Source of the DNA: Dyella sp. EPa41
GTDB taxonomy: Bacteria; Pseudomonadota; Gammaproteobacteria; Xanthomonadales; Rhodanobacteraceae
Assembly (NCBI RefSeq): GCF_016586165.1
Contig: NZ_BCPR01000048.1
Span: 1 to 36,172 of the forward strand
Length of the DNA: 36,172 nucleotides
Direction of reading: 5' to 3'
Each line of letters begins with the position of its first letter. Positions within the stretch are counted from its first letter, which is position 1. The position numbers and the translations under genes were made by a program. Shown here in pieces: positions 25,313-32,770 of the stretch. Under the pieces are notes generated by a model, which was given only the letters and a program-made list of their open reading frames with translations, was not told where the DNA came from and ran no database searches.

Positions 25313-26962
25313 TCAGCTGGTCGCGGGCTCGCGCACCAGGCGGTCTTGCAGCATGCCCGCGCGCTCCAGCGGCAGGTAGGCCAACGCGGCCAGGTGGGAA
25401 TGGATGCGTTTGAGATCGCGCAGGATGCGCAGATAGACGTCCCCGCCTCCGCCGCCGTCCCGCCGCTCGCGCAGCGACTTGATGTGCCGCTCCGACGCCT
25501 CGTTCTCCAGTCGCCACAGCGCTTCCTTGCGTGCCACGAGCTGCTGGGCCGCGCGCAGGTCGCCGCGCAGGAATACGGTGAGGCCCAGGCGCAGGCTTTC
25601 CATCACCAGCGTATGCATGGCGGCCAGGTCCTGGATGTCGTCGGCGGAAAAGTCCTGGCCGCTCGCCAGCTTCTTGGCGGCGAACTCCATCAGGTTGTTC
25701 GCGGTGATGTCGCCGATGTGCTCGATGTTGATGACGAAGGCCAGGATCTCCTGGCTGCGCTCGCCGTCCTCTTCGTTCAACGGCTGGCCACCCAGGTCCG
25801 CGAGATACTCGCGGATAGCCATGCCCAGCTTGTCGAGCGAGGGATCCATGCGGCTGATGGCGGAGGCGCGCGAACGATCGTCCTTGCCGAACACTTCAAC
25901 CAGGCCCTTGAGCATGCTTTCGACCATGTCGGCCATGCGCATGGATTCGCGCACCGCATTCGCCAGCGCGACGTTGGCCGATTCCAGCGCGCCTTCATCC
26001 AGGTACTGCGGCACGCCGGGGTCGTTGGGCGTGGGCGGCTCTGGCAGCAGGCGCACGAGCAGGCGTGCCAGGCTTTCCACCGGCACGATGAAGATCAGCG
26101 CCAGCGCCAGGTTGAACGCGGTATGGAAGTTCACCACGATGCGCGCCGGCGACGCGCCGAGCGGCGCGAGCCAGTGCGCGATCAACGGCAGCAACGGCAG
26201 GCACACCACGCAGCCAAACGCGCGCACCATCAGGTTGCCCATCGGCAGGCGACGCGCGAACGGCGTATGCGCTTCCATCAGCGCGGGAACGGTGCTGCCC
26301 AGGTTGGCGCCAAGCACGAGCGCGAGCGCACCCGGCGCATCGACCACACCGGCCGTCGCCAGCGACACGATCAGCAGCACCACGGCCACGCTGGAATGAC
26401 ACGCCCAGGTCAACAGCGCCGACACCAGCATCGCGAGTACCGGCTCGCTCGCCAGGCTCTGCAGGATGGCGCGCAGCACCACGGCGTTCTCCACCGGCGC
26501 CATCGCACCGACCAACAGATGCAGGGCGAGCAGCATCAGGCCCAGGCCAATGGAAACGCGACCGAGGTTTTCATAGCCCACGTCGTCGGTACGGCGATGG
26601 ACGGTGAAACCGATCAGGATCAGCACCGGCGCCACGATCGAGATGTCGAACGACATCACCTGCACGATCAGCGTCGTACCCACGTTGGCGCCAAGCATCA
26701 CCGCCAGCCCCGGCGCGAGGCCGAGAAAGCCGCTGGCCGCGAACGAGGTCGCCATCAGGCCGGTGGCGGTGCTGCTCTGGAGCAGCGCCGTGACGCACAC
26801 GCCGAAGCCCAGCGCGGCGGGACGATGGCCGAGGTAACGGCCCATCCAGCGGCGAAGCGCGCTGCCGTAGCCGCGCAGCACGCCGCTGGTGACCATGTGC
26901 GTGCCCCACAGCAGCAGGGCGACGTAGCCGGCGATATCGAGAAGAGCGAAGGTGCCTTTCAT
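25313..26962 (-). CDS. Na/Pi cotransporter family protein with PhoU-like C-terminus
   Basis: 549 residues. The N-terminal membrane part (about 1-310) holds the two inverted repeats of the Na+/phosphate symporter (NptA/SLC34-like) fold, with TALLQSSTATGLMATS in the first and the weaker TWACHSSVAVVLL in the second, plus GANVGTTL and GANLGSTVPAL. The C-terminal soluble part (about 330-549) is helical with INIEHIGDITANNLMEF, typical of a PhoU-like domain. It should import phosphate or regulate phosphate flux. ATG 26962 has AAGGAGG eight bases upstream; the 15 upstream codons in frame are unsupported. Its neighbour upstream on the same strand is mgtA, 327 bases away across a large inverted repeat. 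Confidence 0.9.
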   Translation of the reverse strand: MKGTFALLDIAGYVALLLWGTHMVTSGVLRGYGSALRRWMGRYLGHRPAALGFGVCVTALLQSSTATGLMATSFAASGFLGLAPGLAVMLGANVGTTLIVQVMSFDISIVAPVLILIGFTVHRRTDDVGYENLGRVSIGLGLMLLALHLLVGAMAPVENAVVLRAILQSLASEPVLAMLVSALLTWACHSSVAVVLLIVSLATAGVVDAPGALALVLGANLGSTVPALMEAHTPFARRLPMGNLMVRAFGCVVCLPLLPLIAHWLAPLGASPARIVVNFHTAFNLALALIFIVPVESLARLLVRLLPEPPTPNDPGVPQYLDEGALESANVALANAVRESMRMADMVESMLKGLVEVFGKDDRSRASAISRMDPSLDKLGMAIREYLADLGGQPLNEEDGERSQEILAFVINIEHIGDITANNLMEFAAKKLASGQDFSADDIQDLAAMHTLVMESLRLGLTVFLRGDLRAAQQLVARKEALWRLENEASERHIKSLRERRDGGGGGDVYLRILRDLKRIHSHLAALAYLPLERAGMLQDRLVREPATS

Positions 26963-27113
26963 GGCGTGGCCTCCTTTTGGGACAAGCGCAATGCACGAAG
27001 CATCCACGCACTCCCTTGCGAGAGTCTTTGGATGGATTAGGTCGCCCGGACGGCGACCTGCGAAATTCTGCCGTGTTGCGAAGCTGGCCGACGAGGTGCC
27101 ACCTGCCCGCCGT

Positions 27114-27239
27114 CATTCCGGCGCAGGCCGGAATCCAGTAGCGAAGCATGTGGTTTCGACGAAAAACCCATGCTTTCTAGCGTGGACTGGTGCGATAAAC
27201 GCACCTTGTCTCTACTGGATTCCGGCCTGCGCCGGAATG
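27114..27239. repeat. Nested inverted repeat between mgtA and the Na/Pi gene
   Basis: Perfect 28-bp outer arms at 27114-27141 and 27212-27239 (the left arm begins CATTCCGGCGCAGGCCGG). Each arm is itself a palindrome (ATTCCGGC-GCAG-GCCGGAAT). The 70-base interior holds a further AAGCATG/CATGCTT pair and a small GGTGCG-ATAAA-CGCACC hairpin. The unit CATTCCGGCGCAGGCCGGAA is familiar as a dispersed intergenic repeat in proteobacteria. It fills the 327-base gap 26963-27289, which otherwise shows nothing, and could end the mgtA transcript. Confidence 0.85.
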
Positions 27240-27289
27240 GCGAGTTGGGTGAGCTGAGGCGGCCTCCTGGGTGGCCGTCGCAACTCGGC

Positions 27290-29953
27290 TTACAACCAGC
27301 GCCCGTAGCGCTTTATGTAGATCAGCTTGACCAGCTGCGTCAGCACGCAATACGTCAACACCGTCAACGCCAGCCAGCCGAAGTACACGCCCGGCAAGGC
27401 GACCATGCCCAGCTTGCTGCCCACCGGCGTGAACGGAATCAGCATGCCGATGATGATGATGGCCGTGGTCAGCGCCAGCACCGGCGCCGAGGCGATGCTC
27501 TGCACGAACGGGATGCGGCGCGTGCGGATCATGTGCACGATCAGCGTCTGCGTCAGCAGGCTCTCGATGAACCAGCCCGACTGGAAGAACGACTGGTGAT
27601 CCATCGAATTGGCACCGAACACGTACCACAGCAGCAGGAACGTGGTGATGTCGAAGATCGAGCTGACCGGCCCGATCCACACCATGAAGCGGCCGATGTC
27701 GCTGGCGTCCCACTTGCGCGGCTTGCGCAGGTATTCGTCGTCCATGCGGTCGAACGGGATCGACAGCTGCGAAATGTCGTACAGCAGGTTCAGCACCAGG
27801 ATCTGCAGCGGCAGCATCGGCAGGAACGGCAGGAACGCGCTCGCCACCAGCACCGAGAACATGTTGCCGAAGTTGGAGCTGGCAGTCATCTTGATGTACT
27901 TGATGATGTTGCCGAACGTGACGCGGCCTTCGAGCACGCCCTCTTCCAGCACCATCAGGTTCTTTTCGAGCAGGATGATGTCCGCTGATTCCTTCGCGAT
28001 GTCGGTGGCCGTATCCACCGATATGCCCACGTCCGCCTCGCGCAGCGCCGGCGCATCGTTGATGCCGTCGCCGAGGAAGCCCACGGTGTGGCCCTGGCGC
28101 TGCAACGACTTCACCACGCGCGCCTTCTGCAGCGGCGACATCTTGGCGAACACGGTGGTGCGCTTCACCAGCGCGTCCAGCTCGTCGTCGCCCAGCGGCT
28201 CGATGTGCTTGCCCTGCGCGGAGTGCTCCACGTCCAGGCCGACCTCGCGGCAGATCTTGCGCGTCACCGCCTCGTTGTCGCCGGTGATCACCTTCACTTC
28301 GACGCCGTGATGATGCAGCGCCGCGATGGCGGTGGCCGCGCTGTCCTTCGGCGGATCGAGGAAGGCCAGGCAACCGATCGCGGTCAGGCCGCTCTCGTCG
28401 GCCACGCCGTAGGCACGGCCGGCCGGCGGCTGCTGCTTGATGGCAACCACCAGCACGCGCAGGCCGTCTTCGTTGAGGCCGCGCGTCATCGCCTTGATCT
28501 CGGCGCGCATCTCGTCGGTCATCGGCAGGATGTCCTCGCCCGACTTGGCCGACGAACAGATCGCCAGCATCTCCTCGACCGCGCCCTTGCACACCAGCAG
28601 GTCGTGGCCGTCGCCGTTGCCCAGCACGACGGACATGCGGCGGCGCTGGAAGTCGAACGGGATCTCGTCGACGATGCGGTAGTGCTGCGCGACCTCTTCC
28701 AGGTCGCGATGGGTCAGCACGGCCTTGTCCATCAGGTTCTTCAGGCCGGTCTGGAAGCGGCTGTTGAGATAGCCGTATTCCAGCGCTTCGTCCGACTCCT
28801 CGCCGTACAGGTCGAGGTGGCGCTCCAGCACGATCTTGTCCAGCGTGAGCGTGCCGGTCTTGTCGGTGCACAACACATCCATCGCGCCAAAGTTCTGGAT
28901 CGCGTTGAGGCGCTTCACCACCACCTTGCGCTTGGACATCGCGATGGCGCCCTTGGCGAGGTTGGCCGTCACGATCAGCGGCAGCATCTCGGGCGTCAGG
29001 CCCACCGCCACCGACAACGCGAACAGGAACGCCTCCCAGAAGCTGCCCTTGTCGTACCAGTTAATGGCCAGGACGATGGGCACCATCACCAGCATGAAGC
29101 GGATCAGCAGCCAGCTGACGCTGTTCACGCCACGATCGAAACTGGTCTGCACGCGCTCGCCCACGATGGTGCGCGCCAGCGATCCCAGGTAGGTGCGCGA
29201 ACCGGTGGCGACCACCACGGCGGTCGCACTGCCGCTCACCACGTTGGTGCCCATGTAGCAGACGGTCGGCAGGTCCAGCGGATTGTCGCCGTGCGAGCCG
29301 CCTTCGAGCTCGTCGTCGCGGTGGCTGTGCGCCGGCGCGGACTTCTCCACCGGCAACGATTCGCCGGTAAGGATGGCCTGGCTGATGAAGAGATCCTTCG
29401 CCGAGACCAGGCGCAGGTCCGCGGGCACCATGTCGCCCGCCGCCAGGTGCACGATGTCGCCCGCCACCAGTTCGCCCACCGGCACTTCGATGCGCTCGCT
29501 GTGGCCGTCGGACGCGCGGCGCGTCACTGTGGCGGTGTTGCGCACCATCGCCTTGAGCTTCTCGGCGGCGAGGGAGGAACGGTATTCCTGCGTGAAGCTC
29601 AGCACCACGCTGATGCCCACCATCACCGCGATGATGATCGGGCCGGTGAGGTCACTGCTGTCCGTCGCCAGCTGCACCACGGCCAGCACCAGCAGCACGA
29701 TGATGAACGGGTTCTTGAACGCCGTCAGCAGCTGCACCGACCAGTGCGGCGGCTTTTCGTGCGACACCTCGTTGACGCCGTCGCGATCCAGGCGCTCGCC
29801 GATCTGCTCTTCGTTCAAGCCGGCCGCGCTGGTATCCAGCGCCGCATAGAGGGCTTCGTTGTGGCGAAACGCTTCCTGCGCCACGGCCACGCGCACCGGG
29901 GCGCTCGCGCCGGCCGCCTTGCCGGTGACGGTCTGGGTGGAGTGCTTCAACAT
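27290..29953 (-). CDS. mgtA: Mg2+-importing P-type ATPase (type IIIB)
   Basis: 887 residues, the normal length for MgtA/MgtB. ATP-driven Mg2+ uptake in the inner membrane. Domain order: N-terminal cytoplasmic segment, two helices, actuator domain with LTGES (about 196-200), helices 3-4 with VGLTPEMLP, phosphorylation site CTDKTGTLT (Asp364), nucleotide domain, GDGINDAPALREADVG hinge and a C-terminal membrane bundle. The start at 29953 is chosen because GGAAGCGAG lies seven bases upstream; nine extra codons in frame lack support. About 670 bases upstream on the same strand hold a good promoter, long hairpins and small ORFs, an arrangement suggestive of regulated leader control. A large inverted repeat follows the stop. 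Confidence 0.97.
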   Translation of the reverse strand: MLKHSTQTVTGKAAGASAPVRVAVAQEAFRHNEALYAALDTSAAGLNEEQIGERLDRDGVNEVSHEKPPHWSVQLLTAFKNPFIIVLLVLAVVQLATDSSDLTGPIIIAVMVGISVVLSFTQEYRSSLAAEKLKAMVRNTATVTRRASDGHSERIEVPVGELVAGDIVHLAAGDMVPADLRLVSAKDLFISQAILTGESLPVEKSAPAHSHRDDELEGGSHGDNPLDLPTVCYMGTNVVSGSATAVVVATGSRTYLGSLARTIVGERVQTSFDRGVNSVSWLLIRFMLVMVPIVLAINWYDKGSFWEAFLFALSVAVGLTPEMLPLIVTANLAKGAIAMSKRKVVVKRLNAIQNFGAMDVLCTDKTGTLTLDKIVLERHLDLYGEESDEALEYGYLNSRFQTGLKNLMDKAVLTHRDLEEVAQHYRIVDEIPFDFQRRRMSVVLGNGDGHDLLVCKGAVEEMLAICSSAKSGEDILPMTDEMRAEIKAMTRGLNEDGLRVLVVAIKQQPPAGRAYGVADESGLTAIGCLAFLDPPKDSAATAIAALHHHGVEVKVITGDNEAVTRKICREVGLDVEHSAQGKHIEPLGDDELDALVKRTTVFAKMSPLQKARVVKSLQRQGHTVGFLGDGINDAPALREADVGISVDTATDIAKESADIILLEKNLMVLEEGVLEGRVTFGNIIKYIKMTASSNFGNMFSVLVASAFLPFLPMLPLQILVLNLLYDISQLSIPFDRMDDEYLRKPRKWDASDIGRFMVWIGPVSSIFDITTFLLLWYVFGANSMDHQSFFQSGWFIESLLTQTLIVHMIRTRRIPFVQSIASAPVLALTTAIIIIGMLIPFTPVGSKLGMVALPGVYFGWLALTVLTYCVLTQLVKLIYIKRYGRWL

Positions 29954-30037
29954 GACTCGCTTCCGTGAAATCGGTGACATCTGGGCCGGACCAGCGAGCC
30001 GGGCGGGATCATCCCGCGCGTGACGCTTAGACCTGCG

Positions 30038-30121
30038 CTACGGACTTCGTCGCAATCGACACCACGGGACTGGCGGAGGCCAGCCCTTGCGGGGCATCGC
30101 CGGGCGCAACGAAGCGTTCAT
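30038..30121 (-). other. Proline-rich 27-codon ORF directly before mgtA (candidate leader peptide)
   Basis: The peptide MNASLRPAMPRKGWPPPVPW (first 20 residues) continues for seven basic residues and stops at TAG 30038-30040. Its ATG shares the A of the stop codon of the upstream 78-codon gene (TGATG), so it could be read by re-initiation. It has six prolines, with a PPPVP run. mgtA starts 84 bases after the stop. No independent Shine-Dalgarno sequence is visible. Real coding status is uncertain; chance occurrence is possible. Confidence 0.3.
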
Positions 30122-30357
30122 CAGAGACTGGATACCAGTTGCAGATGACGATGAGCTTGCGGAGCGGCATGGTCGCGGCGACGGGCCTGGTAGGCCTGCG
30201 GCGCCTCATGGGTCGGCTGCGATTCGAACGCGGCCGGCGCCTGGGTTTCGTCCAGGGGAGCGGGGACGGTGATCGTCCAGGAACGTGCGTCCGCACGACG
30301 GCCCGAGACCGCACGTACGACGGTACGCAGACGGAAGAAATCGCGAAGGAGCTTCAT
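30121..30357 (-). CDS. Small basic protein upstream of mgtA, function unknown
   Basis: 78 residues; family not recognised. The first 25 residues (MKLLRDFFRLRTVVRAVSGR and on) could form a basic amphipathic helix. The rest is polar with many Pro, Gln, His and Arg (VPAPLDETQAPAAF, then HEAPQAYQARRRD), probably disordered; there is no membrane segment or signal peptide. GAGGAGAAAGG five bases before the ATG is one of the strongest Shine-Dalgarno sequences in the window and is buried in a hairpin. The stop is 167 bases before mgtA, same strand. Third-position GC drops over the last about 15 codons, while another frame running 30167 to 30027 (MPLRKLIVICNWYPVSDERF and on, 47 residues) looks more natural there, so a frameshift or overlapping gene is possible. 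Confidence 0.6.
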   Translation of the reverse strand: MKLLRDFFRLRTVVRAVSGRRADARSWTITVPAPLDETQAPAAFESQPTHEAPQAYQARRRDHAAPQAHRHLQLVSSL

Positions 30358-30406
30358 GGCCCTTTCTCCTCGTTAACGGCGCCAACGGCGCCATCAGAGG
30401 AGGGCC
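30358..30406 (-). promoter_or_regulatory. Hairpin sequestering the Shine-Dalgarno of the 78-codon gene
   Basis: On the transcript GGCC-CTCCTC (30406-30397) can pair with GAGGAG (30371-30366) and GGCC (30361-30358), enclosing an inner GGCGCC-GTT-GGCGCC hairpin (30392-30378). The GAGGAG arm is the Shine-Dalgarno of the gene starting at 30357. Translation would require melting or remodelling of this stem. Confidence 0.55.
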
Positions 30407-30412
30407 GGACTT

Positions 30413-30531
30413 CCCTAGTCGAGGAAAGCGCCAGCCGACCGCAGGCGGTCGCCGCAGCAGATCAGCTTGTTATGCAATGCCGGCACCCGATGCTCGCGGA
30501 TGTCGACGTTGCGACTAGGGTAAACGTCCAT
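30413..30531 (-). other. 38-codon ORF and long-range stem in the mgtA upstream leader
   Basis: ATG at 30531, stop TAG at 30417-30415; the peptide begins MDVYPSRNVDIREHRVPALH and contains two adjacent cysteines. AAGG lies 4 bases before the ATG, a close and weak Shine-Dalgarno. CCCTAGTCG and CGACTAGGG (30520-30512 and 30421-30413) bracket most of the ORF as a 9-bp closing stem, and an inner CGACCGC / GCGGTCG hairpin lies between. It is either a leader peptide or simply a structured RNA element. Confidence 0.35.
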
Positions 30532-30591
30532 ATGCCTTGGGTTGATAGGACAGAGGCCACTGAGGGCGAAACCGCGCCCGGTGGCGCGCAA

Positions 30592-30620
30592 ATTGTCTTG
30601 CTGCGATGCGGCAGTGTCAA
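30592..30620 (-). promoter_or_regulatory. Sigma70-type promoter for the mgtA leader
   Basis: On the minus strand TTGACA (30620-30615, perfect -35), 17-base spacer and GACAAT (30597-30592, 4 of 6 matches to the -10). Transcription would begin near 30585, giving a 5' region of about 228 bases before the 78-codon gene and about 630 bases before mgtA. No PhoP-like direct repeat was recognised. Confidence 0.5.
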
Positions 30621-30735
30621 CCCTGCGACGAGGATTTTCGTGGCGAAAGTTGTTGCGTTTGGGTGATTGTCGGGAAGGTGGTGATGGCGTGACGCCCGGA
30701 ACCAGAGACGACACGAAGCACAACTTGCCAACTGT

Positions 30736-30975
30736 ATGAGCGCACCCTGTGCGCGACAGCCTTTCGCGCCGGTCCGCATGGTTCGCTCTTCCGGCAATGT
30801 CTGCGATTGCCATGTTTCGGCGACCTGGCTCGCCTGCGACCGAAGGGTGTCCCTGTGGGGCCGCGGGCTTCCGCCCTCCTGCCGGCGACGCGAAGCTAGT
30901 CCCCGTGGGAAGGCCGGGTCACTTTCTCTTGCTTGCCCAAGAGAAAGTAACCAAAGAGAACGGCACCCCGCGTGG
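30736..30975 (+). repeat. Interspersed repeat cassette, copy 1
   Basis: Begins with a REP-like unit (30736-30761), continues through a block with CTCGCCTGCGACCGAAGGG and GACGCGAAGCTAGTCCCC (30887-30904), and ends in the palindrome ACTTTCTCTTG-N6-CAAGAGAAAGT (30921-30948) followed by AACCAAAGAG. The same order of blocks recurs inverted at about 31404-31632. Open frames through it (KVTKEN-type) look like repeat shadows, not genes. Confidence 0.75.
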
Positions 30976-30977
30976 CG

Positions 30978-31148
30978 CTGGCCGGGCTACGCCCAGCCAG
31001 TCCGTGAGGGGCGGCCGGGCTTTTCGACCGGGCTCCTGCCCGGACGAAAAGTGCCCGACATCCGTGTCGGGCACCCCTGCGGGGCCTCATCGTCCACCCC
31101 TCACCGCCCCACAGGGGTTGGGTGAAGGCTCGTGCCGCGGAGCGGCAC
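30978..31148. repeat. Run of perfect or near-perfect hairpins
   Basis: CTGGCCGGGC-TAC-GCCCAGCCAG (30978-31000, one mismatch), a 32-base palindrome CTTTTCG...CGAAAAG with inner CCGGGC/GCCCGG (31020-31051), GTGCCCGACA-TCCG-TGTCGGGCAC (31051-31074, perfect 10 bp) and GTGCCGC-GGA-GCGGCAC (31132-31148, perfect). No protein-coding sequence is evident. Confidence 0.7.
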
Positions 31149-31175
31149 ATCGCAACAACAAAACTGCACGCCTTT

Positions 31176-31247
31176 GTAGGAGCGCACCCAGTGCGCGACC
31201 GCAGAGGTCATCGATGCGCCGCGGTCGCGCACTGGGTGCGCTCCTAC
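31176..31247. repeat. Perfect REP doublet
   Basis: A 27-base unit at 31176-31202 (GTAGGAGCGCACCCAGTGCG then CGACCGC) is followed after 18 bases by its exact reverse complement at 31221-31247. It is the best-preserved REP pair in the window and would fold into one long stem. Confidence 0.85.
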
Positions 31248-31403
31248 AGGGTAGGGCTCCGCTCTTGATCTTCCCTCCCCTATGGCGCGAGCAGGCGGGA
31301 GGTGGAATCGCCCGAAGGGTGGCCGGCAGGACGCCGGCCAGGGGATCGTCAGGGCAGGATGCCCTGTCGATCCACCCCGCCTCCCGCCTGCGACCCCGCA
31401 GGG

Positions 31404-31632
31404 GCGCGACATCGGGGTGGCCTCTCTTTTGGTTACTTTTCTCTGGCCACGCAGAGAAAAGTGACCCGGCGGACGGCAGTCCGTCGGAAGCCCGCCGTCC
31501 CACGGGGACTCCCTTCGGTCGCAGGCGAGCCAGATCGCGGAAACACCGCACGTGAAAAAAAACCGGATACACCGGAACGCCAAACCATGCAGACCGGCGC
31601 GAAAGGCTGTCGCGCACAGGGTGCGCTCCTAC
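31404..31632 (-). repeat. Interspersed repeat cassette, copy 2 (inverted)
   Basis: Reverse-complement relative of the cassette at 30736-30975: palindrome ACTTTTCTCTG-N6-CAGAGAAAAGT (31435-31462), GGTCGCAGGCGAGCCAGATCG-type block near 31517, and a terminal REP unit at 31607-31632. The two copies together with the hairpins between them make an inverted-repeat structure of about 0.9 kb. The block 31248-31403 between the REP doublet and this copy (GC-rich, GGCCGGCAGGACGCCGGCC hairpin) belongs to the same mosaic. Confidence 0.75.
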
Positions 31633-31637
31633 AGGGC

Positions 31638-31858
31638 AGGAGAGAGGGCCCGCTCTTCGCTCTGGCTGTTGACCTTGGATTCCCCTATGCCTCGAACAGG
31701 CAGGAGGTCGAAGGCCCGTCCTCACACGGGGACTTTCTTCGGTCGCAGACAAGCCCCGTTGAGATCGCCAAAGCGGAGCCGAAAAAAGCACGAACCTATA
31801 GCGAGGCAAGATCGCCCCCCAGCCCTCTCCACGAAGGGGAAAGGAGGAAGAAGCAGGC
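31638..31858. repeat. Partial third cassette copy and gap before cyoE
   Basis: 31638-31710 resembles 31255-31315 (CCGCTCTT, then CCCCTATG, then CAGGCGGGAGGT-like text), and ACGGGGACTTTCTTCGGTCG (about 31725-31744) is a diverged piece of the cassette. 31810-31845 holds the CCCTCTCC / GGGGAAAGG half hairpin close to the cyoE stop at 31859. No gene seen. Confidence 0.55.
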
Positions 31859-32770
31859 TCAGGCTGAGCGCTCGAACACCACGCCCTGGTGCTGCACCAG
31901 CGGCTCCATCACCCAGTGATCGACGAGCAGGAACGCAAACAATGCCATCAGGTACACGATGGAATAGTTGAATACCTTCATCGCGAAGAACTCGTCCGGC
32001 GGATTCAACAGGCGAATCGCGTAATACAGGAACCCCACGCCCAGCACCGCCGCCCCACCGAGATACACCAGCCCGCTGTAACCCGTCAGTGCCGGCAGCA
32101 ACGTCACCAGTACCAGCAGGATCGTGTAGAACAGCACGTGCCAGCGCGTGAACACCACGCCGTGCGTGACCGGCAGCATCGGCACCTGCGCGCGCGAGTA
32201 ATCGTCGCGGCGGAAGATCGCCAGTGCCCAGAAATGCGGCGGCGTCCACACGAAGATGATCAGGCACAACTGCAGCGCGAACGGGTGCAGCGAACCGGTG
32301 ACCGACGTCCACCCGAGCACCGGCGGAATCGCACCGGCGAGGCCGCCGATCACGATGTTCTGCGGCGTCGCTCGCTTGAGATACGCCGTGTAGATCACCG
32401 CATAACCGATCAGGCCGCCAAAGGTCAGCAAGGCGGTCAGCGGGTTCACCAGCACCACGAGGACGACCATCGACAGCGCGCCGAGCACCAGCGCGAAGGT
32501 GAGCACCTGGTGCGGCTTGAGATGACCGGTGGCCAGCGGGCGATGCGCAGTGCGCGCCATCACCTTGTCGATGCGCTGGTCGATCAGGTGGTTGAACGCG
32601 GCAGCCGAGCCCGAGGCCATCCAGATGCCCAGCGTGCCGAACACCAGCGCGCGCCATGGCGGTATGCCCGGCACCGCGAGGAACATGCCGATGACGGCGC
32701 AGAACACCAGCAGCGCGACGACGCGCGGCTTGGTCAGCTCCATGTATTCGTGGAAACGACTGCTCATCAT
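31859..32770 (-). CDS. cyoE: Protoheme IX farnesyltransferase (heme O synthase)
   Basis: 303 residues, UbiA-type prenyltransferase with about eight or nine membrane helices; adds a farnesyl group to heme B to give heme O for the terminal oxidase. Signature [13 protein letters not shown] at the N-terminus, the first Asp-rich motif [23 protein letters not shown] and the second [14 protein letters not shown] region after FRRDDYS. The ATG at 32770 shares its A with the COX15 stop (TGATG), so the start is decided by coupling; an upstream TTG and a second ATG three bases downstream are alternatives. Also called ctaB. It is the last gene of the oxidase assembly cluster. Confidence 0.96.
   Translation of the reverse strand: MMSSRFHEYMELTKPRVVALLVFCAVIGMFLAVPGIPPWRALVFGTLGIWMASGSAAAFNHLIDQRIDKVMARTAHRPLATGHLKPHQVLTFALVLGALSMVVLVVLVNPLTALLTFGGLIGYAVIYTAYLKRATPQNIVIGGLAGAIPPVLGWTSVTGSLHPFALQLCLIIFVWTPPHFWALAIFRRDDYSRAQVPMLPVTHGVVFTRWHVLFYTILLVLVTLLPALTGYSGLVYLGGAAVLGVGFLYYAIRLLNPPDEFFAMKVFNYSIVYLMALFAFLLVDHWVMEPLVQHQGVVFERSA

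Noticed and set aside
25346-27040. 564-codon plus-strand open frame opposite the Na/Pi transporter gene
   Set aside because: Antisense shadow with extreme His/Arg/Gln content and no domain.
28088-29968. 626-codon plus-strand open frame opposite mgtA
   Set aside because: Antisense to all the P-type ATPase motifs; composition dominated by His, Arg and Gln.
30358-30620. Known Mg2+ (M-box) or Mn2+ (yybP-ykoY) riboswitch upstream of mgtA
   Set aside because: I could not find the conserved core bases of either class; the structure that is present is different.
30736-31247. Possible CRISPR array
   Set aside because: Repeats are inverted and irregularly spaced with no uniform spacers, and no cas gene is present.
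30749-31919. Several 100-270-codon frames on both strands in the repeat mosaic
   Set aside because: They run through palindromes and REP units, are Arg/Pro-rich, lack Shine-Dalgarno sequences, and the same peptide fragments recur with each cassette copy. Repeat shadows, not genes.
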